This document shows, piece by piece, positions 1-14,057 of a DNA stretch of 64,000 bases. How positions within the stretch are numbered: position 1 is the first letter of the stretch; each line of letters begins with the position of its first letter. Under the pieces are notes generated by a model. The model saw nothing but the letters and a program-made list of their open reading frames with translations. It made no database searches and had not been told where the DNA came from. The translations under genes and the position numbers were made by a program. Source of the stretch: Sarcocystis neurona (Eukaryota; Apicomplexa; Conoidasida; Eucoccidiorida; Sarcocystidae); the NCBI GenBank assembly GCA_000727475.1, contig KL647289.1, positions 3,611,600-3,675,599 of the forward strand, written 5' to 3'.

Positions 1-600
1 AATCGTGGACGACAGAGGCGTCTGCAGAGAGACAGATGGAACGAATTGGGCAGATGGAGAAAGCTATTTAAATAGAGAAACGGACACACAGACAGCTCCA
101 CATATCGATATAGACACACCTGTCTGTGCGTGTGCCCAGAAGTGTGTATGAAGAACCAGGGCCATGCAAGCGAGTGCGCCTACATGAAAATACACACGTG
201 CGCAGACAGTTATTACTACACACATATAAATACACGTATATATGCGTATGGTGGAGGCTGCAAGCACTTGCGCCCGCGCCTCGAGCCGTATCGCAAAAGT
301 CGCGCAGCAGCGGAATGTGACGGCGCAAGGCAGGCGCTCCTGTCGAGTTTCTTCGTCGCGGGCAACTCCAGAAAGCAACGCGGGCACGCATGTCTATTCT
401 AGACTGGCCTCAGTGATCGTGCTGCTCGTATATCTTTTTGTCGACATACATACGTACCTCCATATCTGCGTGTGTGTCCACATCTCTGCAAAGATATATA
501 GGCATGTAATAGGCACATATAGGTATACATATATGTTTACACTGTTACTATGTGTATGCGACTGTACACTGGAGTAGGTCATTTACTTCTTTGTGTGCAG

Positions 601-680
601 AAGTAAATGTATTAGATGGCTTCACCTGGCACCGTAGGGGAGCGCTGCTGAAAGGAAAAGGCAACAATTGGCAGCACAAC
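601..680 (+). CDS. Exon (phase 1 in, 0 out)
   Basis: The acceptor follows a pyrimidine-rich run ending TTTGTGTGCAG; the donor is GTATGT. The translation reads [20 protein letters not shown] onward. It is the first exon I can place; upstream exons or the start codon were not found. Confidence 0.6.
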
Positions 681-3600
681 GTATGTTCTCTACGGCGAGG
701 ACATCTATGTGTCTACACATGCCGGAGTTGCCGTGTTGTAGTGTACAGACAGCACAAGCAGTCAGTCAGACCCGCGGATCCCCTGCATATTCGGTGAAGC
801 TGAGATGGTCACGAGCAAGGCAGTTGAACATTGCTGCTTCCTGTCCACAATGCGCGGTTGTCCTCTCCTAAGGCAAGCTTCTTCTGTGTACACGTTTTTC
901 GTGCTTGTGATCCTAGCATCTCCCTGTTCAACGAGGACATCAGCTAGACAGGTTTGAATTCTCTTCGAGGTACAACTACGTGGAGGCCAGCTATTTCTTC
1001 CCTATAAACAAGGGTAAAGTGGGTTGTTCTGTCCAATGCGTATTTTCTTCCACCTTTGCGCAATCTTGTTCCAACTAGGCAGTTCCTTTCTGCGAAAAGA
1101 CAATCTGCTGCAGTTCTCGGACACACGTCCGCAGATTTCTAGCTGTGTTCATATGTAGTTGTCTCCTGACCACAATAGGTGTTCCAGCAAGCGTAGCAGC
1201 AGCGGAGTGCTGTTTGGCTGCTGTTCAGTGTCTGTGTCACTGTTTCAGCACGTCCCCCTTCTGAGCACAGCTTCTTACTACGGTTTGTTTTTTCACCCTC
1301 GCACGCAGACCTCTCAACTTCCGTACTGCACGCAAGTTCTGTACTGCAAAAAATTCGTCACTAAAGCGAACTGTTGAATCAACCACGACGCCTTCTTTCA
1401 TGCGCTTCTGGCGAATCATGCTGTAAGACAACGAAGGTAAGCAGATAAAGCAGCTTGTGGAGACTTCCAGCGCAAAATCGCCTGTGTAAGCAGAGTTGAG
1501 ACGGAAGTCGCAGGTCACCGAACCGATACAACGTGCGCAGTTTTGTTCACGGTTCGCTGATAGGACGACCGAAAAGCGGTCGACAGTTTTAATTAGGGAG
1601 GAGCCCCACTCTTACAGAGTGCGACTCCTGGATGCGGACGCTTTCTGATGGCACTCTGCTGCACAGACGTAAGGTGACTGTGAAAAAAGCATCAAGGAAT
1701 TCCACAAAACCAGAAGGTGGGTTTTCGTGAAGAAGAGATTGGAAACATTTTCCACCTTTAAAAATTTTCAGCCGCCTTGAATACAGTGCCTCACTAAAAA
1801 AACGAATAGTCGCGTCAAAAGTGAGAGCTGGAAAAGACGTATCTGCCCGGTAAAGTCACATGTATCCTCAGGTACAACGACTACGTACCGCAGGTTTTTC
1901 CTACGGCAAAAGCCGTCAGCGGTAAGAAAAACAAATGGGAATACGCCCAACGGCGCGTGCGAGCTACCTACATGGAACAGGTATCACAATCGGAGCGCCT
2001 GACGGAAAATGGGCAGCGCCCAAGGACAGGTGAAAAGGTACATAACTTGCAGGACGGCGCACACAACCAGTGGCCATCATGTCCAATGTGGATGTCACGT
2101 GACAACCGCATTCGGGCGCGGATCTTACTCAGTGGTCAGGTAACTATACAGGAACGCTCACATACATACGTGTACATAACTTTATTGTGGACAGACACCG
2201 TGACAAGCGGGCAGGGAAGCACAAATACAGTGATTTGTCTGTTGTGATGAAATCGTGTCGTCGAGATGCTGCTTACACCCGAGCAGTCGCTTCCGCATTG
2301 TCCAAAAATCAACAAAAGACAGGACGACGCACATATGGTTTCTCCACATGTACGCAGACAACGGAGATCTACTTTCTGCCGGAACAAGGCATGTAGAAAA
2401 CAAAAACTTGGGACGGGGATAAACGAGTCGGACTGTAATGCCCATGTTTCCGGAGCCGAGCGATCTTGTTTACCTCTTTGGAGTCGCCCTACTGAATATA
2501 TGGAGGCGCATGCCCGGGAGGAGCCGGAAGCACTGCGCGGTGTTTTCCGCTTTGAAGTTTAGTTTCTGGAAGCTTATTACGCCAGACAACAGGTGATTCG
2601 ACAGTGGGGTGGCAAAGTGGGAAAACGAATTTTCAGATGTAAACCGGTAATTCCTCACCACACACATAGCACATAGCAGCGGGACCGCGGCGCTACGGAT
2701 CCTCCATGGGGCGGTGGTGACGTGGCGGTTCCGGCTCGTGCGCCTAGGAACCACTCCATGACTCCTTGTATCCTGACGAATACACCAGAAGCAGGATGCC
2801 TCCTAAATGCATTACAATTAGGCAGTGCCTTTGCAGCAACCGAGAATCCTCAAGCCACATTTCACACGACGAACTCTGGCTCGAGGCACGCTGTGCAAGA
2901 ACGCTTCCCGTGCGATAAATGCCGCCCAGCTGGGCGCCGGCCTCAGGGCTGCAGCGACCCTCGCTGTAGGATCTTACGGGCGGGGGCTGCACTGATGTCC
3001 TACCCATAGCAAGACATGGTGCAGTGACGCGTGCCTACTGTCGTTGCACAGTGTATAATTGACAGGGGAAATTCTGCATACTTTAAAAGGGACGAGCTGC
3101 ATGAGGTTCTCTGAAAACTCGAGAAATTCCTGGAGCGACACGTGCTACCCTTCCCCAACGATGCGTCTTCCTCGCCTGTGCATACAGCAGACATAGCGCC
3201 CGGCACGCCTGTCGGCGTAGAAGCCCAGCCAGGAAGAGCCGGTGCCGACAATGTCTGCGACGGAATGGTGGTGAGCTACTGCGGAGCACCGACTACCCAG
3301 TATCGGGCGCTGAATACCACACAACGAGTTGATAACGTGCGCGGATCCGTTTTAAGACACTATCGCTTTCAGCACAACGCGTACATATGCGCGGGACAAC
3401 ACTTTTGCGTACGTAGACATGCCTCGAGTGCACGTCGCCCCGAAACACGACTCGGCCCGAACACGTACGTTATCTCTTGGTGCTTTTTTTTCAGTTGCGT
3501 CTTCGGAAAACACAGTGTTCTGACGTGCAGGCTAATAAGATTGCCATATGTGTTTCCGCACCGTGGCCACCTGAGTGCTTCACTTTGGTACGGAGACAAG

Positions 3601-6600
3601 TTTGCAGATGATGTCCACGTAGTGGACTTCGACAAATCCCAACACACAGCATACAAATTCAACTTACCAAGGTTCAAGTCGAGAAGTGCGCAGCTCCAGA
3701 GGAGCAGAGTACACCACCATGACTAACAGGCGGCAAGATATGTCGTAGCAGGTATTCCAATTCGAACAGTGCCCTTCGGAATAACAAGACGAAACAAGGA
3801 CACTTCTCTAAAACAAACGTAATGCGGCTTCAGACGTCGACGAGTCAGAGGAAAGTGATGCCGCTAACCAATGCGTATGTACGCAACGGGTTCACGACCT
3901 GAGTAAAGCACACAAGGAGCTTTACCTGGTGTTTCACAGTTCTGTAGTTTGCTGTGAAAGGTGAAGAAGCGTCCGCACATTTGCTGCATGGTCATCGAAT
4001 GCAGCATCTAAAACTGACCAATGCTGCAAGAGATGCAACAGGGAAGAAGAGATGTCAGTGGATGCCGTGGTTTCACCGTTCTTGGCAGCGGTTCTGCGGG
4101 GTCAGTGGAGGGAGTCCCTTAACCGGTGATCTCCGAGGTGTCGTTTGAGATGAGACTCCAACGCTGGAGGGATTTTGCTCAAGCAAGACTGTCGGAATCG
4201 CTTTGGTGGCGAAGACCACTCCAAGGGACTCCTCAAGAGCACAACACTATCTGAGTTCTTCGACTTCCCTCATGAAATTACGGCCGCCACTTTAGTCGGT
4301 TTCATCGTTACCAGCATCACCGTCTCCATAAACAATATCGTCCTTACAGTCTCTGTGACTGGCTTCGCCCTCACTCTTATTACGAGTATCATCATCGCGG
4401 CTACATCTTGCCCCAGTGCATTGAGCACTTGCGGCCACAATCCCTTTCTCAAACAACGAGACGAACGCGTTTAGCCGTGGTCTCTGCACCTACTCGCACT
4501 CTAACGACTCCCCACTAATTCGCCACCAGTTTTACCAAGAGCTGTTGGAACGTGTTGCTGGGCACACATCCGTTCAGCAAATTTTCGCCTACCATTCGAT
4601 GTCTCGTGTAGCTTTTCCCCTGCGCACTGAAGGGTTCGGTGTAGCTCGCTTACCAGTGAATGCGACAAGAAACAGACGTCTGTGGACATAAAGCCGTACG
4701 TTGTTAGTGTTAATAAGCCACAGTCCCTCCTACGGACAAAGGACGCCCCCTGACAAGTCGTGAGATATTTTTGCGAACTTTTAACGCATACGTGTTTCTC
4801 CAGCATTAGTCCGCCTTGCATCTGCCAGTGCGCTCTTATGGTTCGTGCCTGGGTGCTTGGCCTTCCTCTTACCACGAAAAAGGCCGAAGGCTCCCGTAGG
4901 TGTACAGCTTCTTGCTGTTTAGCCAATAAAACAAGGCGCAGAGGTTTCCACGTATAGTGTACAACGGAAGTTGCTTGGACTGGACCTCCCTTCCGTCAAA
5001 CCACATATAATTTCCTCATCCTCCTCCCCGTACCGGCATTTGAGACCAACTCTGCATCTTATTCCAATAGAGGTTTAAAGTCACGAATGTCCTTCGCTAT
5101 AGACGACCGTGGCATGTGCGGAGGCTTGTCGCGATGGCAACAGCAAAGCACCCTCATCTTCAGAGCTGCGCGCCGTTCCTAGTTTGCTTAACATTTCTTG
5201 CGCTGTGTTCTTTCCACGGCTCTGCAGCAAGTAGCTCCTGGGTGGCCAGAATGACCTCGCCACCGAGCGAGCCCAAAAAATGTACGTTTTGAACAGCTCC
5301 GACCCAATGTACTGTGGTTCCACAACAATACACATGTAAATGCGTCACAAGCTTGCGTGTCCGTCCAGATCTAGATTTTGTATATTTTTGCCCGTACAGG
5401 AATACTTGCTTGACGTTACACGCGCGTTCTACTCATTCTACCCATGTCTAAATGGGCGAGCATTCTGTATGCCGAGTGTGACCCTACATGAAGATTTCCA
5501 CTCCTCGGTGTGTTTATACTGCGGGCTTACTGTGACGTTCATACAGTGCAATGGTGGACGCGTGGCACTAGTCATAGGGAAAACTCTGAAGCTGAAGAAA
5601 GTGACATCAGTGCCGGCTACAAGCAGGAAACTGTGATAGGTGTTTATTACGAAGAGTCACTTACATGTACACGTGCGATAGGTCCACTTGGTGGTGGGAT
5701 CACTTCAGTCGTACACTAGTACGCAGTTCAACCGAAGCACCGTGTCCGCCATTTGATAATGTCGACCCGTTTTAACTGGGACCCCATCCCATAGGAGCTG
5801 AACGAGTCTTTCATTAACACAAATCCACCCACATACACATGAATACGAACGTCTAAGTGTGTTCGTGCATCTACGTTCGGGTATGCGTACTCATGGATAT
5901 GTGTGTATTACACACACATATCTCGGCTGCAGCAAGGGGACGTTACAAAAAGCGTCTTTGGAGTGGTGTTGTAGGTAGATTCGTCTTTACGAGGACCGCC
6001 GGTACTGTAGGCCCTTCGAGTGCCACCCGCCTCTGTATACATTTGAGTATCTACACGGGCGAAATATGCCTACTGAAAAAAATGTACGCTTTGCCCTGTT
6101 TTAACAATCTGGATCTGAAAGAAAATCCATGTATACTATCTATTTTTGTACGACGGAAGAATCGTGCACACACGCCTCATCATTCGTGGGATCATGCTTG
6201 GCGTCTGCTGCGTATAGAACCTTGCAGTACTGTGAGCAGCTCTTTCTTTCTCCGCTGCGTCGTGTGCACAGCATACGTCGCGCTCCGCCAAGTATTATAT
6301 TCCGGCTTTGAAATAGATAAAGAGTTGCCGGTGGGGTGGAGCAGTAGCGGATATTACCTGCGCCTCGGCCCCGCAGCGATAACGCCGCTGCCCATGAGGA
6401 CAGTGCTGCTGGAGACCGAAATGGTTATTCCGTTCGACGCCACAGTGCGTAAAGTGGTGAGGAACGACAGAGAAAAGGGTCCTGCATTATGAGTTGCTGA
6501 CTCTGGCTTCCTTTTTGTGTTCCCTGTCGCTTCGCCCAAGCCGACCTTGTTTCGAGCCCTTCATGTCCTGGCTGACTCGCTTATCTTGGTCCACCACTCG

Positions 6601-9600
6601 GTGCTTCTCTGTTCTTCTCGTTTCCCCACGCCTATCCCACCTGACTTCCAAAGTTCTTCATCAGCCCACAGGATCTCGAACTGACGCCTGTGTTTCTAAA
6701 TCCGATCCCTTCTCTCGACGTCTCCGTCGGCTGTTGAGTTTGCGTCCTTTCTCATCATTCGCAACTCAGTTCCTTCCCTGTCTCACTGATATCTTGGTGT
6801 CCCTTGAGTACACTTCATCTACTTAATTTTGTCACTTTCCCTGTACGTGTGTTCTTGGGATCTTACAGCTGGTTAAATTGTTGTTCAAACAGTGGGGTTG
6901 CACGTCTTCCTTCCACTTCGTTTTTGACGTTGCACGTCCCCTTATTCCGTTGCCTCCATTTCAATTTAACCACCAGTGGTTGTTCCTGGTTTTCCTATGC
7001 TGTACACTTTCGCGCGTGTCGCATCTCATGCTTCTCATTCTGGGTGGCAATTTTGGTCGTGTGTTATTTCTGTTTCTTCCCGCTGTTATCCCTTGGGGAG
7101 TGACCCTTGAACTAGACTTTGCTGCGGCATTGCTATTCTCGGCTTTGCTTTCTGCTGTACGTCCAAATTCTGCTGCCATACTCGTCCTTCCTTCGAAATT
7201 TTACAGCTGTAGCTTTATGTCTAATGTTGCTCTGCCTCTGTAGTTTCGTTCGTTTGTATCTTGCTTGCCGTGCATGAACGTATACTTATGTGCTTCTCTT
7301 TCCATGTCCATCTACCTCCCTGTTTGTGTGCTTTGTATGCCTCCCGCTCCACTGAAGTCTCTATCATCTCTCGACCTGTATGTTCATCTCCTTCTGCCCA
7401 CTGGTGTGTTTGCATTGCGCTTCATTCATCTGCGTCTTTGTGCGTGTATGTTACCGTGCAGGAACCTACCTTCGCAACCATACATCTGTGTACACAAGAG
7501 GCGTATGATTATATAAAGATATATATATATATATATCCTTAGACGTAGAAATATGTCTACGTACGTCGATCGCCACAAAAAGTTTACTTATACATATATA
7601 TATATATATATGCATTTCCAACTTAACCATGTGAGGAAACAAATTACTGCCATTCCATGCCGGACAAGCTTTGCGAAGATTAGGTTCTAGATGCATATAT
7701 CTACACACACTTACCTGTACTCGCACACACATACGCTTACGTAGGTGTGGGCACTGAGATAGTGCACTGCAGCAAAAGTAGGAAAAATCAAAATTGACCG
7801 GTGCAATTAGAGGGGTAGCAGTAAAACGCCGCTGAATCCTCGGAACTTTTTTCCTACACTGATGTGGGCACCCGTCTATCGACGTCAGTGTATGAATAAG
7901 CCTGCATGCAGAAAACTCCTCGAGCGTCGGTAGTGGGTGAACGCACGTAAACGTCTTTTCCTACATGCATATCCATGTATGGGTGTACAGATATATTTGT
8001 ATACATGTGACCGCGCACACCCACATGCACAGATACATGTAAGTATATGCGTTAGTGCTTGTTTGCATCGATCGATCAGCGCACGTATACGTATATATAT
8101 GTATATATATATATATGTGTATTCATGCACGTGCACCCATTGCACACAGTGTACGAACATTACGTTTGAGGACGTGTACACATAAACGTTCATACATGTA
8201 TTTGTGTATACTCATACAAACTTATATCTGAGTATATGCCTGAATATACGTATGTGTATATGTAGAGAGAGATATACGCATATCTATATATGGTTGTAGA
8301 AACCTTTCCTGCATGCCTCACATACACCCTTTCAAGGATTTCTTTCGTACCCTCCCACACGACAGCAAAGCACTTCTGAATTACTGTGTGTGCATAACTC
8401 CGCAGAATCCTCGACAGTGGACCGCCTGAAAAAGGCAGGTCACCGCTCCTTTGCTTCCTGCTGCGCGCACGTGCAAATCTGTCCGTCTTCTTCCTGGGTG
8501 TAGTGTTTGCTTTTAAGTAGCTAGATTTCCACGCCCTTGGAGCATGACGCTACACGAGGAAGAGTTAAATGGACTAGTACCCCAGTTGACGCACTTTTCA
8601 ACGTGTTATTCTATGACCAGGACTGCAAATTCCTCGTTATTTTGTTTTCTTGTCTGCAGTTCTGTGACGAATCTCGGCGATTCAGCCGCTGCCATCTGTC
8701 ATGTCTGTGTACGTGTGTATAAACTCCCCGTTATATAAGACAACGCCTCGTGCTGTTAACGAAGTCGCGGCTGCCCTAGATTACTCGAGCCTGTCTATCC
8801 GTATGTGTGTATCCTGTAGGTATGGATGGATATAGTTTCATAGAAAGAGAGAGACAGAGATGGAGAGAGATGGAAAAAGAGAGAAGTGAACTGCACACAT
8901 CATACAGCCATACGTATATCTTCGACGACGACTGAGGTCAGAAATTTGTCATATAGATACGTGTATACGCGTACACTGGTAAGGGTACACACCTACAAAC
9001 GCATATATGCACGCAGGCGCCTCCCTAAGAACACGCGCGTGCGTGCCAGCCCATTTGACAACGTAACGGTACCCTATGTATCTACGCTTATGTGTCGGTT
9101 TTGTGTTGCGTGTCTCTCAGGTCTACGCAGAGGTGTCTGATCAGAGAGCACAGATTATGTTGCCCGGTATGTGCCCGTTCCCACCTCTTCACACAAGTGG
9201 ACCTGTCCACGAAAGTGCATGTTATCCACAGAACTGTAGAGGACACCAATGCTTGTGTCAGGCTGCGCTATCTTAGAAGGTAGTGTTCTTTTGAATACAG
9301 TTGAGATAACCGCGACCGTCCACAGATACACCCTCTACGCACACGTACTCACGTGTACACAAACGTTCTTCTGTGCAGATGTAAGCGCCGCTGTCAGCAC
9401 CGGTTTTCGTGTATCTGTTGTCTGCCAAAACAGGCGTAGACAAACATCTTTGCATACAGAGAGGCACAACGGTACGACTGCATATGTATGTGTATATATA
9501 TGTGTGTATAGACGTTCATGTGGATATGCCGTGTACACGCACACAGACGCACCCACGTGTACGCACACAATTCCTTCTACCACTTGCACAAGAGATTTTC

Positions 9601-12600
9601 TCGCTGCTTTGCGTCTTCTGGTTGTTCACAACCTCCTGTTCCTTTTACGCTTCGGCGTTTCCACGTTCCAGTTACCACCCGCGGAGGCAACGAAGTCGTG
9701 TGCAGCGCCGACGCCGCAAGGACTTGTTTCACCCGGACGCTGCAGGGCTCGATCCTGCTGCTGGAGGATGGAGAAGTGTTGCAATTGGGCAGTCACGAAA
9801 CGGTGTTTCAGCTGCAGAGGGAGGGCCGTGAACAGCGCTTCGTCTCCGCGCCGCACAGAGGCGGTGCGTCGTGACGTTTCGTGTCGGCGCCGAGCTCACA
9901 GGTCTTGACAGAACGAAGTCATCTGTCTTTAGAGCTTCTGCCAGAAGCAGCTCTCTTCCCTTTGTGCATACCTAGATGTACATAAAGGAGTGGCTCCTGC
10001 ACCTGTTTAGGCGGCACATATTTGCAGCTGCGGAGATGCGTAAAAAAACTGTAGGCATCAGTGTGTATGAACGGCTAGTGTAACGCTTATACGTTTCCAC
10101 GCTCGTGTTGAAGAAAACAGACTGTATTTGCATGCCTACAGGGAGAAACACACATGTAGTGGGAGTCGTGGATGCAAGGAGAGGCGTACACATGGGAAGT
10201 CATCTATGTTTGCAAAGGGTCAAAGCAGACGTATCGAGAAGACGGCGGCGATACAGAGCGAACTTCTCCCACACGCTGGTGTATGTACGTACACGCTCCT
10301 GCGTATCTATGTGCGCGCGCAGGTGGGAGACACCTGTGAAAGCTCAGACATACACGTTAATGCCCGTCTGTGTCACTTGGGCCCACGCACGCAAGTAGCA
10401 GTGTACACCTACGTAGGCGCATATACACAGACGTCACAAATATATATATATATATGTATATTCACGAATCACACCTGTATGGAGTTACATATACGGATGT
10501 ATCTCCGTATGTTGGACACATGTATATATACATATAAGTGCACACACAAGCTACACACCTGTGTTGAATATGTGTACACATAAGCGTGCACAACCTTATA
10601 TACGTGTGTTGGATATGTGTATATATGCTTATGCATGCATAAGCTTACATACCTAGGGATTAGATGTGTGTATATATATATACATGCATGCACACGTGTG
10701 TGTACACCTCTGTTGGAAACGTGTGTGTATATATGTACATAAGTATATATTATCGGCATATACAAGTTTATTCACGTGTGCTGACCATGCCAATATATAT
10801 GCCTATATATATATACATGCATATTCATACGTACGTGTATACATGCATAAACGATCACGAGCACATCGAGAAAAAGGTGCTTGCACTGATATTATGTGTG
10901 CTCGTCCCAAAAGAAGCGTCAGATGCGTTTTCAGTCGGAGGCAGGTTGTAGCTACAACAGAGTATGAATTGAAGATTTGCTGCGCCTTCGGAAGACATCG
11001 GGCACAGTCACCTGCTGAGACTCCAAAATTGACCTTCGCTCTTCTGTTTGTCTGTTGCCGCCTGAGTATCTCCCCGCTCGCACATCTATACAAGACCAGG
11101 TACAAATCCACGTCTACGTAATCGTATTCGGAAATATATATATATATGTATGTACGTGTACAAGGAACGCTGGGACGTCTGTGTGGACATACACACATGC
11201 GAGAGGAGGACGTCCATTCCGGATATGAATAAAATATATGTGTGTGCATATATATATATGTATATATGTATATTTGTATATAAACGTGCACGCATTTCTG
11301 GGGAGAGAAAGAGAGAGACAGACCTCGTGTGGGGGGAGCCGTGTACTGTGCGACATGGCGTCCACTATCAAAAAAAACTGTCTGAGGTTCTGACGAACTT
11401 CCATATGTATCTTCTAGCATTAGCAGGATTACGCACCACCCTGTCCGCTTTACAGAAAAACAAGACAAAAGCACACGTATGTTTAGATGTATATACTTAT
11501 GTTGCAGGAACACACAGATATCTTCGTTTCAACACGTGTGCTCCTGTGTATCTGTTAATGTAGCTATATATAGAAAGAGGCAAACAGAAAGGAAGACACG
11601 GAGGAGCTGATAATAGTTCTCAAGGCTGTGCGAAGCGCTCGTAGTGGGTAGAAGGAACGAAGCGAACAGAGCCGTCCTACGGCTACATACCGTGGCAACG
11701 CACCCGTTGTTGAACATACGCAGGTAGGCCACGTTTCCAGCTCTGTAGGGGCCCAGAGGGTGTGTACCCGTATCTACTTTTGACCAAGTCCATATATGTG
11801 AGCATACATATTTGTACGTGAGTGCCTGTGTGTGCGTGTGTGTACGCCTAAAGACCTGTGTATCCGTCCTCTTTACAGGACTGTATGCGTACATATGTAT
11901 GAATATATATGTTTGGCCGGTGTCTATACGTATGATTATGTGCGGACGTATACGCATATAGTCAAGTCCATACTGAAGGGTATCTATATATTCGGACAAG
12001 CAGGTGTACACATCTGTTCTGCCGTAAACATTATCTCAATTACTGGTACGCAAATAGGTGTGTACAAGTTGATATGCTTGGTATTCACTGCCCGAACAGG
12101 CACTTCCATGTAACGGTGCGCCTCTTCGCTCTCAAAGAAAGGCCCGCGCTGAGGCGAGCATGCCCCTGTCCCTGTGAGGCTGAAGCGCGTTCGTGCTTTC
12201 TCTCGATTGTTTCCCGTTTTCCTTTCTTCTCTCTCCGGCGTTTTGTCTCTTTTTCTCCCGATCTTTCCGGCGCCTTCCCTCCACCTTGTCCATTTCTCTG
12301 CGCGTTGTCCGCATATGCGTGTTCCAGAGTATCCACGGCCGGACACGGGAAACTTCAATCTTTCCCAGTTTGTTGGATATTCCCTGGCGCCGTGCGTCGA
12401 GCCCCTGCGCACAGTTCCCTTGTTTTCCTCCGTGCGACAGTTCGAAGAGAAGAGTTCGATAATTTGGCCAGACCCGGACACATGTGTCGCAGCTCGCCAG
12501 TATCTCGGCGTCTCCTCTCCACCTGCTGCAGCCGTCGGCGCAACGATCCAAGCGTGCAGAGTACAACCGCGGCAAGGGCAGCGCCAGTCTGAGGAAGGAG

Positions 12601-14022
12601 GAGGCTCTGTTGTGCTGCGCATGGAAGACGAGGGAACGGCCGTCTATGCAGGAAAACTGCCGCTTCATTTTACGCTCCCGAGTTCGCTGCTTTGTCTCAC
12701 GGGTGATGCAGCCCGGAATTTGATTCAGTCGGGAACGGTTGAGCGAACAGGCCCGCGGCAAAAGCAGCCTAGGAAGGGAGGAGAAATGAGTCTGCTGGTT
12801 TTCTTCGATACGAACGTGGAGCCGATGGTTGCAGAGATTCAGCGACCGTACTCGACCGGTAAGTAACAGTGTCACGAGGAAGAAAAAACGGGAAAGAAGA
12901 AGCGGAGCCGAAAGATCCTCAACAAAGAAACAAACCCTCAGCAAAGCAGGCGGCAGACAGTCGGCCACCAGACCCTCTGTGCGTGCTTATGGGCATAGAT
13001 GCAGAAGACACTGAGAGAGGGAGGCGTGGAGGAAACAGTGCGGCGAAAGAAGTCAAAAAGGAGGATGCGAAAGTCAGACAGGGAGAGACTGCAGGGGGAA
13101 CAGAAAGAAGTCATGAGGACCGAGAGAGAAGGAAAAGAGCAAAGGCCAGGCAAAGGACAGGAAGAAAAATACGTGGCCGAGGAAGAAGGCAGATAGAGAG
13201 GCAACCGGAGAAAAGAGGGAGCGCAGCACGTGGAAGATACGGGAGAGGAAAAGAAGAACGGACGTCAAGCAAGCAGAAGGCGTAGAACAAGACGAGGAAT
13301 CTCGGGGGAATGCAAGGAGGAAGCAAGAGCGAAAGCAGATGGTTGTAGAGATGAAGAGAGGGTAGAGAAGAATGGACCGAGGAAGCAGTAAAGCCAGCGA
13401 CAGCGAGTTATGCAGCATATTGGTTTTGAGCGACACAAATAGGCGAAAGAGGAAGAGACAGGAAGAAGTCGAATGAGAGAAGGCAGAAGGATACGACGAA
13501 GGCGATAGAGAAGGAAACGTCGATCGACAGGAACAAAACAGAGAAAAGGTTGTGGTGTTCTCTTACCTTCCTGCGCAAGCGATCATTTTGTTCTTTTTTT
13601 CACAGCCAGACAATAACTTGTATCTTTGCTAGTAATGGCATCCATCTGTCTCCTTACATATATGTATATATTAATGTTTTTATGTGTTGCGAGACATGGA
13701 CACACCTAGGGGCTTAACATCATAGGTGTGCGACGAAACGTTTGTTTTGTAGTCCTCTACAGCTTTTGTAACCCGAGCCTGCAAATACAGCTGCAACACA
13801 CGTACACGTACACACACACACACACACGTAGAGGAATACATGTATTTCCACACGAGTGGATGTGTAGTTGGTAGCTCCCCACCAGCGGACTACGGAAAAG
13901 TCTCCCAGCGAGTTCCTTTATTTGTTCCGTCCAAGGCAGTGCAGCTGGTGGCAGCATCGGAAGCCTGTAACCAGCATCTAGGCTACCCGTAGCTTCTGCA
14001 GCACCACCTGTCTCACAGTGTG

Positions 14023-14057
<35 letters not shown>

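Noticed and set aside
850..951. Apparent signal peptide ([20 protein letters not shown])
   Set aside because: The frame stops at once unless a poor GTTTGA donor is used. The same bases supply a good acceptor and a better exon at 917. Could still be a true first exon.
4299..4474. Two predicted membrane helices ([27 protein letters not shown])
   Set aside because: Probably CT-rich intron; the next exon (4426) begins in another frame and is better supported.
4501..4926. 141-residue minus-strand ORF
   Set aside because: Opposes two plus-strand exons that chain in phase; no splice or start context on the minus strand.
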